From NCBI GenBank assembly GCA_008508345.1, contig QNGE01000983.1, forward strand, positions 5,102-69,101: 64,000 nucleotides of DNA, written 5' to 3'. The position numbers and the translations under genes are program-made. A model generated the notes under the pieces. The model ran no database searches. It was given only the letters and a program-made list of their open reading frames with translations, and was not told the origin of the DNA. This document shows positions 24,263-36,942 of this stretch, piece by piece (positions within the stretch are counted from its first letter, which is position 1; each line of letters starts with the position of its first letter). The DNA comes from Paragonimus westermani. Taxonomy: Eukaryota; Platyhelminthes; Trematoda; Plagiorchiida; Troglotrematidae.

Positions 24263-27200
24263 AGTAGTTCGTAGGTTCGATGAAATCCCGTTTGATCCAG
24301 CTGATGACCACCCTTCGCAAGTGTCACTTTCGATTTCATCGGTATAACCGGAACGTTTCTCCTCTCCCCCTCGCAGTTGGCTCGTCTAAATTCCGGACGT
24401 AATCAACCACAAATCAGACCAGTACATTATGAAAGCAACCAGTTTCGGAACCCCTCGCCTTCTGGCGGTTGCCCTCCTGTTAGAAGTTGGTTAACAGCCG
24501 CCGGGTCACCGTACTCATCCTTTGTGCTGCTTGTAACTTTCAGGGATCGCTCTACAGTCCACCATTGTAAACTCCGATCTCCTCCTTGTGTACCTCATGC
24601 ATGTGTTGTGTTCTGGCAAACAAATCCAGAACAGTTATCTTTTTCGGCTACATGGCTAATTATGAAGTCATACTCCTGTATTTGTAATGCCCAATGAGCC
24701 AGTTTTCCCAAGGGGTCCATAGCTGATTTAATACGCTCAAAAGGTTTATGGTCAGACTCCAGATGAAAAGGTCACCCGAGGAAGTACAGCCTCCGTTTTT
24801 CCAAGGCGCACACGATCACAAAACACTGCCTTTCTGTCGTTGAGTAATTTCTTTGGCAGGACTTAATGCCAGACTGGAACATTCCGAAACACTACCCCCT
24901 GCTTTAGTTCAACTCCGGTTCTTATATGACCGGCATCTGTTGCAACAACGAAGGCCTGTTCAGTCATTGACAATTTCAGGGTCAGCTGTCCTTTTCTCAT
25001 CAGTTGTTGGTAAATTGGCTTCTATTGACCAGCAAAACTGGCAACCTTCACTCAGAATTTTGTATGATGGTTTCGCGAAGTCATGGAAGCCTTTGATGAG
25101 GCTACTGCGAGACCCAACGCGATCAAGGAACTGTCGCAACGTCCTTCTTGATACTGGCACCGGGATATCTTCGGTCGTCAGTAGTTTCTCGGGCAGTGGC
25201 TTGACCTCACCCTGACCGACCATGTGACCGAGAGCACTATCGTTTGTTTCGCCGGTTGAGACTTTGCACTACTGACCCGTGTGCCGGCTTGTCCAATTTT
25301 CCGTAACACATCTGGGACGTGTGCTGCATGTTACGTCTGCACGCTGTAGATGAAGGTATATTCTCCATAGACAAAAGTACAGCTCAGTCTCCCAACTACC
25401 TTCAGCATAGGTCGTCTGAACGTGAAATGGGCGCCTGAGAGCTCGAACGGGGTACGTTTGAATCGGTGTGGCCTTCTTCCCACTGGGAACGCCGTTTGAA
25501 CTCGGTCCGATTGCTTTACCGGAATCTGCCGATATCATGACCACAGGTTCAACACCGTAAATACCCTCGCGTTCCATAGTTTGTCGGAAATCTCTGCTAC
25601 CGCTTGGACTGGTACAGCTTTGTTGACCGTAATATTGGCAAGTCTGCCGAAATTTAGGCAGAAGAGGGATCCGCCATTGAGCTTTCTCGTCAGCAAGACG
25701 GAAGAATTAAATGGGTTATCGGTCTCTTCGATGATTTCTTCCAGCCTGTCGTTCACTTGCATTCAAACATCCGGCTGCAGGTTTATGAGAGTTCTATTGG
25801 GGCCGAATGGCTGAAATCGAAATGGCCCGATAGAGCTTCTGTGTTCAATTCACAGTAGCCATACGGATCTTGGCTCATGATGGAAAAATCCCTAGTCTTG
25901 CGTATCACTTCATTCAGCGAATGATCGTCAGAAGTTGATATTGCTCTAGGTGTGTTTGCTTCAATTTGTCCGAAATGAGGTTTGCGCTTTCTCACCAATG
26001 GAACCGCCCCATACTTTGATGCGAGTTTATCGTGCTTGCCATCAATCTCGGCCCTAGCTCGGTCAAGAAACTCCACCCCGAGTGTAGTTTGACATGCGTC
26101 AGGGGAAACGACAGAAGGTTGTTCGACTACGTGACTATTGATTTGGACACCATATTCTACCAGGCCATAGACTTCGAGAGTAAACCCAGCGACTGTTCAA
26201 ACGACCATCACACGCCGACGAACAATTCTTTCTGGCCTCGAAGTGATCAATGAAATCGCGGCTCTAGTGTCAATCAACGAGTACTACGAACTACCACTGA
26301 TTTCCAACTTAGCCTAAACTGCTGCCTCATTAACTATCATTATTAATGATTCTCTCCTTTCTAACAAAATGCGATCGGCAAAACGTCTGGGTACATTTTC
26401 TTGCTGAGCGGGAGAAACCTTCGCCAGTGTCCACGTTCTCCGCACTCGTAACGGGCATCGCCACAGTCCCCTCTTTCCGCAACTTCAAGCCTGCCATTTC
26501 CCGAGCCAATTTTCCCACTGCGCTCCCGAGGTCATTCAGTCTAATTCGTTTACGCGCCTCCAACTCGCTGGCTGTCGGGGAGTTTTCTACCAGCAATTGT
26601 CGCGTTGCATCTGTAAATCGTTCCGGCTTCGTCGACTGGGCGGTAACAGCAACTCCGAGATGATCATGAACTAGTGGTGGTACTCCCTCCAAGAACTGAT
26701 CTGCCGGCCTGCGGTGCTCTAAGTTCTGGTGCAAAGGCGGCAAGGGTCTTAAAAACGCTGCTCGCAGCTTCACGGCATGAACCAGCTCTAAGCCGGGTGC
26801 CGCTGAACCACCTCACTCTCTTCTGGCAGTCGGCGGGGCTGTGTAACCCGGCGATCAGCGCCTCCTTCGGGGCGATCCACTGCATCATTGCAGGGCTCCG
26901 CCGTATCGCATTCAGCAGTGCTTTTTCCATGCGCTTGATCAGAATTCGCAGGTCTGCTAGTTTTATCCGGCCGGTCTTGATTTTAACTGCCTCCGTAATT
27001 CCTTCGAAATCCTCCATAAATCCGGGATATCTCCATCCTCCAGCAGTGCTGCCATATAGGAACGTATTTTAGGTCTCCCGAAGATATTCACCTAAGGTCA
27101 GCTTTTCCAGTGATTTAACGATTGACACACGTGTGTAAGACCGTTAGCCCAAGCCCCGCTGGTCGGCATGTTTCTACTTCTAATGGCACACGGGCGCCAT

Positions 27201-27369
27201 ATTTTCTTAAATGTAACCACAGAAAACTGACGTTACCACTCTCTCTGGATATAGTGTCAATGTAGGAGCAACAGATGAGAAAAAGTAAAATTCTGTTGTT
27301 CACACACTAAACCATTCAAGCAAATAAACGTTTAACACAGCACTGAGTCGCATCCTGGAACAAGCATCA

Positions 27370-29060
27370 ACGACAATTAAAGAAAGACTATTTCAATAGG
27401 CAACCGGCTTGTGAAAAAAAGCTCACGTAGGATGAGCGTTTGAGGTCTCTTTTTTAATGACGTTTTACCGTAATCTCTTAACCTACTCAGACATGCAAAA
27501 ATACGGGGTTTCCCCGTCGGCCTTTCAAAAAAAGAGAAAAAGTGAGAATACGTTCTCGCAGCCTTCGACATTTCGGAGGACAAAGATCGGAGAGTTCCAA
27601 GCGAAACTCGTACAAAGTTTTCCATAGGTCTACTACAATGTTTGTCGCAGCTCGCTGCACCCTCCAGGTGTGTTTACATAATTTTTGAGGCCATAATGAA
27701 AAGCCGAGTTGACCAATAGTCTGACATTAACCTCATAGAAGGTGTGAGAAGCATTGTCGTCAATTCGTCGGAGAACTCGCTCAACCGTGCTCGCTACGAC
27801 GAGTAATTTTTGGGTGCTTTTCCGTAATGAAGTTAGAGGAACAAGTTCGACGATGTTACTATATTCAGGTCATTTCCAGGACTCGCCTTGGCAACACGCA
27901 CTTCCGTTACAAGACATCGTCAGAGTCGTTTGAAAGATTCCACTCCACTAGCCATTTCTCGGCTACATAGAGATCAGATTGCAGCGTTTGGATCGCGGGA
28001 GTTGCTGGTCTTCAAGCTATCCGTATAGAGAACAGAGTGACTGAAAATTGTCTCCATCAAACTACTGATATAAACAAGAAATGATAGTCAGCCAAGAACA
28101 AATCCCTGTGGTACGCCCGCTGGGACAGGTGCGGGGAGGAGAAGTCAAAGCCGGCCTCAACACGAAAAGTTCTATCACTAAGAGGCGAGGCGATTCAGCA
28201 ATGACCACCACCTCTGATGTCGTGTGTATCCATTTCCTGTTGCAGTGGGCTGCGTGGCACCCAGTCAAACGTATTAGCCAACCAAAGAAAGTGGCGTCCG
28301 AGATGGGGTCATGATCTCTGGCATCCGTTAAGCCGTTCATAAAAGAGCATGCCTGTTAAACTGCACCTGTTTGGCAAAAATCCGTGTTGAGATGCAGAGA
28401 TGTGAGTATTGTCTGAAAGGTGCTTTAAGATAGCTTGTTCGAGGAGACACTGTGAGATTTTGCAAGGAATACTCGTTAGGCCGAAGGGATGATGAATGAC
28501 TGGAGAATGCTGATCGCCCGAATTATAAACAAGGGTGACGACAATCCCCTTCCATTCCTTGAGAAGAATGCCAACAGAAAAAGCTGACATAAAGAAGTAA
28601 TGGAATCATTAGACAAGTACAAAACACGTTTCCTTTAGAACTCGTGGATGAATTAAAATGGTTGTACTTGGTAAACAAACCCCAGGCGTCGTACATTGAG
28701 GCTTCTGCAGAGAGAAGAGGCTCTTTAGATACTGTGAAGAAAAACTGGAAAGAAGGCGATAACTCAGAGTTGTAAACGGCAGCGTACTGATGCCTGAGTA
28801 AGTCGGCAATGATGCTGGCCTCGAAAGTAATTTCTTCTTTCGATTGCCGCAAGTAAAAGGCTGAGGGTAGTTCTTGCAACGATGTTGCATGTATTTGATG
28901 AAAAAGGTTTGTTTCAGTGTGCCATTCTCGGCCGTTCTGATTGCCATCGGAGACGATAGCGATGAGTTTCTGGTCTTTGCCGGCTGCGAGTTTCGTGGAG
29001 TGCTTCGACGTCTTAGGGATTACTGGGCTGCCTCTGCCCGGCAAATAGTTCCGCACGCTT
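27370..29060 (-). mobile_element. LINE-B copy 3, decayed RT and C-terminus
   Basis: On the minus strand the order is: pre-RT segment at 28,523-29,056 ('ASIIADLLRHQYAAVYNSEL'), RT fingers at 28,309-28,590 ('LLKEWKGIVVTLVYNSGD', 'LTSIPCKISQCLLEQAILKH', 'SASQHGFLPNRCS'), degraded palm at 28,062-28,340, and a C-terminal piece at 27,540-27,690 ('VQRAATNIVVDLWKTL', 'RRLREYVLTFSLF'). These match the same positions of copies 1 and 2. No endonuclease is visible upstream. Frameshifts make it inactive. Confidence 0.8.
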
Positions 29061-32000
29061 GTATGGAATGCGGCGCATCCTTTCTGAGAGTGGAACTCGA
29101 GAAGAGGTCATCATTGGATCACTCGCAAACAATTCAAGTTCACACCGAGTTACGCGTAATCTGCTGATTCGGTAAATGCCTCTCAATATTCAACGACAGA
29201 GGTAAAATATCCTTGAAACAGTAAACGAAAAGGAGCCCGTAACAACTGGATTTAATACGGTACTAATTAAATCAATGCACAAGAAAATTGTCTCTTATCT
29301 TGAATGTTGAAGTGCCTGTACAACAAATCGAAAACCGGGCACCGATCAAAATGGTGGATGATAAAACGAGTTTACCTCGCTCAAACAAATGGTCACTGTT
29401 TGATTCACAGCAAAACGATTGTTTATGCATCGAGAAATGACGAGAATCATAAGTTACTCAAGAAATAATACCAAAGAAAAATGTCTACTCTTGGCATTTA
29501 GAAGTTTACAGGGCTCGGGCTAAACAGGGGTAAGGGAAACTGTCAAAGTAGACGGTGTAAGAGCAAAGATGAGTAACATATCTTATTTAGGGAAAACAGC
29601 AAAGCGTAAGACCACCTTTCGACATCAATCGAAGCCCGGCAATCTCAAAATAATGCAACAGACCTTGACAGAATCATCAATGATTATTAGGTTCATCGCT
29701 GGTCGTTGTACCCCGTAGCGCAGGAAATCAAAGACCAGGATCGGATGACCAAAGTTGTCTGTGGAAGCTTCTCTGCTAACCTGTTCAATTTAATGGCTTT
29801 TGTTTGTGAGCACGAGACCCAGCAGAGAAGAGATCTGTCCCGCACGGTACGTCGTCACAAAATTCATCCGTTGCATCCAGACCTTTTTCGCACAACTAAT
29901 GGCAGAGCTTAAGCATAGCTGTCTCCCGGAGCTCGCTGAGGATGCTGTGCTTGGAACGCTCTTCCGGGTTGGATACTCTCACGACAATCAATTGAGAGGA
30001 ATGCCGATTCAGAGTAAATCCGTTCAAATGCAACAAAAAAGTCTCATCGTATGCAGATGAGATCAAAGATGATCGGTAGACAACTCCCAATAACAGAAAA
30101 TCGTGGCTACAGAGATTTTAGCAACCATACAACGACGCGCATTGGGATGGAATTTTGCCGCTGCGTATAGAAGAGATGGATAACTCAAAAAATAGCGTGA
30201 ATGGCAGTCCCCGGTCTGCAGTCATCACAGTAAACTGAATAGACTAGTATAAAGATTTCATTTGCGCTGTTCTGTTGCATGAGCTGTGTGTTTCCGCGAG
30301 AGTCACAATGTGAGGATTCTTGTGTGCCACGGTGATCACCTCCGTATAATTTCGGCAGGCTTCATGAAGCTACTGAATATTTGCGTGACTTAGTTGAGTA
30401 TCAAACTTGGTGTCTTTTCGCGCAACAACTTCTTGTGGCTTTTGCACAGGTGCCCTCTTCCTCTAGTGTGGTCTGTACTGACGGTATTTGGGAAGCAATG
30501 CCTGTTTGTGAGGCATTCGACGACGGTGCTGCTCCCAATAAACCTGCTAAAAAAACGTGGCTTAGTTGGAACAAAGTTTCAGTTTCCATTGTGCTAGAGT
30601 CTGCTTGACGTTGATTACTGGCTGCCTCAGGAGGCCTTTTACATTTTGCGCAAGGGAACACTTGCCTTGCGCGTTAGCAACGTCTTTTGGGGGCTCCTGG
30701 ATAGGCTTTGATTCGGTATCACTAGTTGCCAGCACTTCCGCCACTTGCTCAAAAGCAAAGCTCACGGGCCCACACGCCGTTGGAGACCCAAGGTACTTGT
30801 ACGAAGTGGCAGCCCTGATGACTTCAGCCTAATTATAAAACGCTTCCTACCATAGCGCCTCTGAGTGATTATCAAAATCGTCATTATCGGTTTCTACAGT
30901 GTAGTTTCCTTCAGAAACTTCGGAGAGGTCCCTGGAATTGTAATGGGTTTTGTTACACAGAGTGAAGATTCCAGTTTCCGTTCTATAGTGCGTCCTTGTC
31001 GGAACAAGCTTTTGAAATTAGAGCATAACATTCCAGCACACTTTTATTTAAGATAATTTCATCTTAACTCGGTATCCGGGCGAGGGATATCATTGTGCCT
31101 TTTGTGTCTGTGGTCTCTTCGGCTTTCAGCCAGTTAGCACGGCTAATGTTATCGCAGAAATCAGGTGTCACGGTAGCAACCATTTACCTAGCCAACATCG
31201 AAGGGTCGCGTCTCATTACATGGGCTTCCCACGTAATTAGGCGAGTGTTGCGTTTATCTTTATATTGAAGAGCCGTCGCCGCATCCTTCACTGATTGCTC
31301 CGAAAGTTTTATGGTCTCCTTGGCAGTCGCTAAGAGTGGGCATTTGGTTCAGAAACCACTGACCGGACAACGTCTCCTGATGGTAGATGAGTAAAGAAAT
31401 TACCGATGTGTGCAACAAAATTCCGAGTTGTATAAGGTGTTCCAGTGCTCGAGTGATTCGCCTCAGCGTTAATCACCGGCTTCTACATGCTGCCCGACTT
31501 GAGCATATTCCCACATAAAAGCGGATCTGAGGTCGTTCCGTCCTAATGTCGAATGCTGGTACGCTGCAATTCCGGTGCGGTCGGCGTGGAAGCACTCATG
31601 GCAAGAATCTCCCTCCCTCCCGTGAAGCACTCCAGCAGACGACTGGCACAAACGACTAACAGCTGCGCTCGCCGTTGTTGTGCTCACGACGAGCGTGTGC
31701 AAGAGAAAACGAAGTTGATGTGATGGGGGGTTTATTTATCTCAAAGCAGGACTAGGAGGGCTAGAAATACCAGGTGACAAATGTGCTACGATAAATAATA
31801 TAAATGCAATACTATCAATTTTTATGTACAAAACTACGCCATATTCATCATCAACCAAATAACAGGATGGATCGTTTGAAATGTACACAAAATCATGTTT
31901 CTTTCAAAAGCAAGGACACACACGTTGCTGTCTTTCTCTGTTATCACAAACTATCAGGGTAAGTGAGATCATTGAGACGTACTACGCTGGATCCAACATT

Positions 32001-32069
32001 TGTGTATACACATCGGGGTTACTGCTCATCACTGGTGTGGATAACTTCTGGTGTTGAATGATTATCAGA
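29061..32069. other. No recognisable gene
   Basis: About 3 kb without a supported gene. Short minus-strand frames at 30,401-30,765 contain scattered cysteines but no proper zinc knuckle. A minus frame near 31,180-31,340 is basic and open for about 50 codons without resemblance. Part of 31,450-32,069 may be the 3' end of the Gypsy-3 element. Confidence 0.45.
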
Positions 32070-32622
32070 TTAACCGCAATCTTTTACGTTGGGCGACAAA
32101 TGACGATGAGCAGACGTGTCTTTGCGGTCGTTATTGAAGCACAGATGAGTGAATTGTTGATTGCAGTCTAGTAGGTCTACTTCCTTCACCAACTGGTCGA
32201 ATTTGGACCAGCGAACACATTTCCGAAAAGGAACGAAATCGGGTTCGGTCGGCAAGCTGGTGAAAGTATATAGAACGTTGATCTACGATTACACGGGGAC
32301 AGTCGCCTACGCGGAGTATCGTTGGTCGCCGTACAGAGCAAAGATGTGGTAGAATGGAGGGCATCAATTGACACGGTCCCCCATTACACGGTAGGAAGCC
32401 TTTGCGACTCTGGGGAAAGTATGACGGTGCGTCAGAGTGCCATTGAGACGTTCGACTTGCCCGTTCCCAGATGGACTGTAGGCAGCGGTGCGACCGGATG
32501 CTATGCTCCTTTCCAGAAGAAATTCCCGCGGGTCTGTTGATAAGAATGATGCACCACTAACGCTGTACAACGGCGTTCCGAAGATCGAAAGCAAGTGGCA
32601 CGGACAGTGCATGGTTGTCATG
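32070..32622 (-). mobile_element. Gypsy-3 integrase, downstream part (split by LINE-A1)
   Basis: Minus-strand frames give the second half of an LTR-element integrase core: 'SVSGASFLSTDPREFLLERS' and 'TAAYSPSGNGQVERLNGTL' (D,D-35-E motif, catalytic E in VERLNG) at 32,440-32,600. Then come 'ALHSTTSLLCTATN' and 'CVRWSKFDQLVKEVDLLD' with 'RHLSPN' at 32,080-32,350, the C-terminal region. Small frameshifts are present. The upstream part of the same domain lies beyond LINE-A1 at 36,944-37,140. Confidence 0.82.
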
Positions 32623-32751
32623 GACTCAGACGCAGGGGATATTCCAGTAGTTATCGACGCGCTTACCGTAACCGCCTCAGACCAAGGGACGTTACCAAAG
32701 TCTCTGAATCAGAAAGACCCTTCTGCTTCGGACATTTTCAAATGTCTTACA

Positions 32752-35610
32752 ATGAAGTCGAGTAAGGAAAATGCAATAAGTTTATTGCTTTTGAATGCAC
32801 GCTCACTAGTCAATAAGATGCAGATTTTTAGATCCTTCGTCTTTTTATATAATCCTTGCATTATTCTGGTCACTGAAGCTTGGTGTACCCTTGAGACTTC
32901 AAACACACAACTAAATGTTATAGGTTATCATATGTTCCGAAAAAATCGGGATGCAGGACGTGGCGGTGGATGTTTAATTTACTTGAGGGAGCAGTATTCT
33001 GCAACTATACTCGATGAGCCGTGTCTTGATAGAATTGATGACTCATTGTGGCTATCAGTGGCAACTGAATCCCGTGAACTACTCTTAGGATGTGTCTACA
33101 GACCACCTAACGCCTCTCAGGACGCCATGACCAATCTTATCAATGGACTGAATTATGTATCAACATTGCCCACGCAGTACAAAATAATTGGTGGAGATTT
33201 CAATATGCCCAATATTTCTTGGACCTCCTTCACAGCCCCCGCAAATCAAGCAGAGTTTCTTGCATGTATCCAAGTAAATGGTTGGCGCCAACATGTCTTA
33301 GAACCTACCAGACTAGACCACACTTTAGATCTCATTTTTACAACAGGTATCTCCTCTGCTAAAGTATCCGTCCTAGAACGGTTCCCAGGAAGTGATCACA
33401 ACGTGGTCAACCTCATGTTTGACCTAAAAGCTGTAATAGCATCGAACATAGTAAGTTATCGCCAGATAAAATTAATCGACTGGAATACGTTCGCCACTCT
33501 GTTGAGGTCATTGGTGTGGGACACATTCTTTCTGACCTCTGACCCTAGTATAGCAACCGAAGTATTTACAGAACACTTCAGATTTTGTATGAACATTTTA
33601 GCCCCGGAAAAATCGAAACGCCGTAGAGTGTGTGGTAAAAACTGGACCCTCACTCCAAAAGAGGAACGTAAGCTCCAAAATCTGAAATCACGATATCGAA
33701 AAACACAAGACTTCTCCCTTATTATTCAAATGCACAAAATGTTTGACACGATAGAAACTAGGACCAAAATGCTCCATCAGAATGAAGAAAAACGTGCATT
33801 GAACAGCAAAGAGAAAAGCTTTGAGTTGATGCAGTTATTGAAACGCAGAAACTGTACAAGAGACCCTATTATCTCCGTAGTTACATTACAGAACAAAACT
33901 ACCGTAGATGATCCCGTAACAATCTGCGAAGCCTTCAATTCGTATTTTGCTGCTTCCTTCAACATTGAGGAAAATGTATTGCCCTCACCTCTCCCTGTAA
34001 AAACAAACACGTTCCTAAGCCACGTTACTGTTGATGCAGTAAAAATCCGCTCTCAGTTAGCTACTATCAAACCCTCTTACCTACCTGGTCCAGAGGGTAT
34101 ACACCCTGTTGCTCTCAAACACGGAGGGGATGACATCCCTTTCCTTTTGCTTAATATTTATACACTTTCTCTATCGTTAGGTTCCTTCCCACTCCAATGG
34201 AAAAATTCTATAATTCAGCCCCGTTACAAAGGTGGCTCACGACAGAACATCAACAATTATCGTCCCATTAACCATACTTCAATTTGTTCCAGAGTATTGG
34301 AAAGGATAATAAAATGTCGCATGGTTGAATTCTTATTATCACAAAAGCTTATAAACCTATCCCAGCATGGGTTCCTCAGCAAACGTTCGTGCATGACGTG
34401 TCAGCTGGAATTCTTTGATCATGTTACAATATCTGCTGATTCAGGGAATGCAGTTGTTATCATACTCCTGGATATGCAAAAAGCTTTTGATCGTGTGCCT
34501 CATAAGCGCCTTCTGATCAAAATGGCATCTTTCGGTATACGTGACCCATTACTCAGCTGGTTTGCTTCATACCTTGTGGACCGCACACAAACAGTGAAAA
34601 TAGGAGATAACAGCTCAACGCCCAGACCAGTCACCAGCGGAGTGATTCAAGGAAGCGTCCTGGGACCGTTGCTCTTTCTTATGTATATAGATGATATATG
34701 TGAAGTTATCAAACATGGCAAACTATTCCTATTCGCTGATGACATCAAACTTGTCTATACTTTTCCTACTGGCGATCTCAATTCTTCTTTAGGAAATATA
34801 CGGGAAGACATCATGTCATTAGAGTCTTGGTGTCAAACCTGGCTGATGAAATTCTCAGCCAATAAATCCACCATTGTCACACACGGTTGTCATATACCAG
34901 AGGACTTTATAAAGCTGGATGGTCATGCTATTCCAACTGCCAACTCAGTCCGCGACCTAGGTATACGTTACTCAAACTCATTCAATTTTGCTGAACACAT
35001 TTCTTTCCTAGTAGCTAAAACTAAGCGAACGATTGGATACATCAGGCACTCATTCTTTTTTCCTGCAGCTCGACTGCACCTTTATAAGCTGTGCGTACGA
35101 CCCCAGCTTGAGTACTGCACGTTCATATATAGTCACTTGCGCAAGTCTGATAGGCTAGCTCTGGAAAGTCTCCAACGTGCATTTACGAAAGGTTTAGTGG
35201 GTTATCCGCCTTCGTTGAACTACAGAGAACGATGCCAGACGCTTAAACTGGATCCTCTTTGGCTACGGCGTCTCAAGCTAAACCTTGCGCTCATGTATAA
35301 TCTAGTTTATAGCAATAAATTTAAGGTAAAACTCGCGATTCGCCTTCAACATAGCTCAAAATACAACATCAGGAACAAAGAGTTCACTTTGGCAACTCTT
35401 AAATCCCGTAGAAAACTCCGTTCAAATTTTTTCCTAGTGAAATATACTTACATTTGGAACAAACTCCCACATGCAATTAGAACCAGTAAGAATATACATC
35501 AATTCAAACGAAGCCTAGAAACTTTCCTAACATTAAAGAACGTCATGTTGATCTTCAAACTCTGCCTGCCTGAAGACGATATCTTTCAAAACGGACCTAA
35601 TAACATCTAA
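32752..35610 (+). CDS. LINE-A ORF2: endonuclease-reverse transcriptase
   Basis: 952 codons from ATG 32,752 to TAA 35,608-35,610. I chose this start because the endonuclease begins right after it ('LLLLNARSLVNKM'). The frame is open further upstream, but bases before 32,623 belong to the antisense of the Gypsy-3 integrase. The N-terminal AP-type endonuclease has 'VTEAWC', 'GGDFNMPNISW' and 'GSDHNV' (33,388-33,405). A linker follows to about 34,000. The RT has 'GPEGIHPVAL', 'QHGFLSKRSCMTCQLEF', 'ILLDMQKAFDRVPHKRL' and 'SGVIQGSVLGPLLFLMYIDD', with catalytic FADD at 34,732-34,743, then the C-terminal 'RPQLEYCTFIYSHLRKSD' region. It would nick target DNA and copy its RNA in place. All expected catalytic motifs are visible. 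The family is CR1/Jockey-like by motif. Confidence 0.9.
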   Translation: MKSSKENAISLLLLNARSLVNKMQIFRSFVFLYNPCIILVTEAWCTLETSNTQLNVIGYHMFRKNRDAGRGGGCLIYLREQYSATILDEPCLDRIDDSLWLSVATESRELLLGCVYRPPNASQDAMTNLINGLNYVSTLPTQYKIIGGDFNMPNISWTSFTAPANQAEFLACIQVNGWRQHVLEPTRLDHTLDLIFTTGISSAKVSVLERFPGSDHNVVNLMFDLKAVIASNIVSYRQIKLIDWNTFATLLRSLVWDTFFLTSDPSIATEVFTEHFRFCMNILAPEKSKRRRVCGKNWTLTPKEERKLQNLKSRYRKTQDFSLIIQMHKMFDTIETRTKMLHQNEEKRALNSKEKSFELMQLLKRRNCTRDPIISVVTLQNKTTVDDPVTICEAFNSYFAASFNIEENVLPSPLPVKTNTFLSHVTVDAVKIRSQLATIKPSYLPGPEGIHPVALKHGGDDIPFLLLNIYTLSLSLGSFPLQWKNSIIQPRYKGGSRQNINNYRPINHTSICSRVLERIIKCRMVEFLLSQKLINLSQHGFLSKRSCMTCQLEFFDHVTISADSGNAVVIILLDMQKAFDRVPHKRLLIKMASFGIRDPLLSWFASYLVDRTQTVKIGDNSSTPRPVTSGVIQGSVLGPLLFLMYIDDICEVIKHGKLFLFADDIKLVYTFPTGDLNSSLGNIREDIMSLESWCQTWLMKFSANKSTIVTHGCHIPEDFIKLDGHAIPTANSVRDLGIRYSNSFNFAEHISFLVAKTKRTIGYIRHSFFFPAARLHLYKLCVRPQLEYCTFIYSHLRKSDRLALESLQRAFTKGLVGYPPSLNYRERCQTLKLDPLWLRRLKLNLALMYNLVYSNKFKVKLAIRLQHSSKYNIRNKEFTLATLKSRRKLRSNFFLVKYTYIWNKLPHAIRTSKNIHQFKRSLETFLTLKNVMLIFKLCLPEDDIFQNGPNNI

Positions 35611-36879
35611 CCATCTGATCTAATCTAATAATAACGGAGGGTGAATCTATACCACAGGATGTAACGCCACACACACTTCGAACCGATCAAAGCTATCAAT
35701 TTAGCCATTTGAGAAATTCCTCATTTCGAAACTTATCATTTCTCCAGCAGGATAGATCTTGTACACAGCTTTGTCGAAAAATTGCAGCTGCATAGCAAAA
35801 CTACATATGGCATCTTAAACATCCCCGTTAGTAGTAACCAAACCATCCCGGTACTCTTACTCCATACTCAACGATTATCAGCTCTGTATAGCTATTAACC
35901 ACTACGCAATAGCTGTGCAAGTTAAAACGGTTTAGAGAATATATATAACTTAACCTGTTCGCCTCATATGATTACATATAAATACGTGCCTCTTCCTATT
36001 CTACAGACAACCTGATAATCTTTCCGTGTTGCTAAACATCTTCCCATTCTACACAACGGCCGGACATACTAAATCGATATCGGAATTCGGCTGTAGTCAT
36101 ATACTAGGATAATCTGTGAATTGGTCACTTTTCGCGTTATACGACAACAATTATTTGTTAGAGATATATATTTTACTAATTAGCACAAAATTGTAAATGT
36201 TATATAAAGGATTTAGCCAGAAAATGTCAGACTCCATCATTCGTCATACTTCACATGACCATTTTACGTTCTTCTGCTTATCACGTAATTTTGCCTTTCA
36301 TTCTTGATTCTACGGTAAATTCCAATGCGAGACAACATTCCACAACGTTCGGAGAATCAAAATCCTGTACTGGTTGGGCAATTCGTGAAATTCCGTCGAT
36401 TTGAGGAAATAACGGAGTCCAGTCCAGAAGATCGTCCAGTTCTCCGGAAAAATTGGTACCCACCTATCTTCCCTCATCTTCCCAAAAATTTCTACGTATT
36501 TTTCCGAAGCCATCCATATCAACTAATGGCGAAATTCTTCGACTATTCATTTTCTCCATCCTGAAAAATCCTTTTTCTGGCATGACCTTGAACATAAGAC
36601 CTACGTTAGCCTTGTGAAGCAACAATTGATGTAACAACTTAACATTTTTTATCGAATATTGAAAATCTTGAGAACTTTTGTTTCGGAAGCAAGTGAGCCA
36701 TCTGCCTCTTCATAAACTAGAGTGTTCCTTCATTATTTTGTCCGTTTTATTACTCTATTTCCATAATTGGTGTCTTGTACAATTAACAATTATGTGTACG
36801 TTATGTAGTTCACGTTGAAATGTGTGTACTGATCACGCTTATCCGAGCGTGTTTCTCACAAATGGGTTGAGAAATATAC

Positions 36880-36880
<1 letters not shown>
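35611..36880 (+). other. LINE-A1 3' untranslated region
   Basis: Noncoding 1.27 kb between the ORF2 stop and the (ATT) tail. It recurs as LINE-A3 (minus strand, 21,397-21,660 and 23,175-24,200) and in LINE-A4 (22,000-23,140), which proves it is part of the element and not host sequence. Confidence 0.88.

Positions 36881-36940
<60 letters not shown>
36881..36940 (+). repeat. (ATT)20 microsatellite tail of LINE-A1
   Basis: Sixty bases of perfect ATT units at the exact 3' end of LINE-A1, directly before the downstream target-duplication copy. CR1-type LINEs commonly end in short tandem repeats instead of poly(A). Confidence 0.95.

Positions 36941-36942
<2 letters not shown>

Larger units (their letters stand above)
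20340..27070 (-). mobile_element. Gypsy-1 copy 2, dead LTR retrotransposon interrupted by nested LINEs
   Basis: A decayed relative of the intact element at 54.9-59.5 kb. On the minus strand: gag at 26,664-27,060 ('EDGDI' then 'EAVKIKTGRIKLADLR'), gag continuation at 26,330-26,773, end of protease at 25,783-26,250 ('LASKYGAVPLV'), and RT at 25,280-25,762 ('FNSSVLLTRKLNGG', 'RVFTVLNL'; the YGDD box is YGEY). The RT-RNase H joint is at 24,960-25,223 ('GQGEVKPLPEKLL', 'RRTLRQFLDRVGS'). Integrase starts before 24,263 ('RTYELL') and resumes below 21,393 ('RACQQCQLLEG' in the zinc-binding domain), continuing to about 20,340. Bases 21,394-24,262 are a LINE insertion. No LTR could be recognised at either end. 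Confidence 0.85.

Noticed and set aside
30401..30765. Cysteine-containing frames as a gag zinc finger
   Set aside because: Spacing does not match CCHC, the frames overlap in conflicting phases, and the orientation does not fit the Gypsy-3 integrase nearby.
32488..32751. N-terminal 88 codons of the long open frame that ends at 35,610
   Set aside because: Bases up to 32,622 are the antisense of the Gypsy-3 integrase. The LINE begins at 32,623 and the likely start codon is 32,752.
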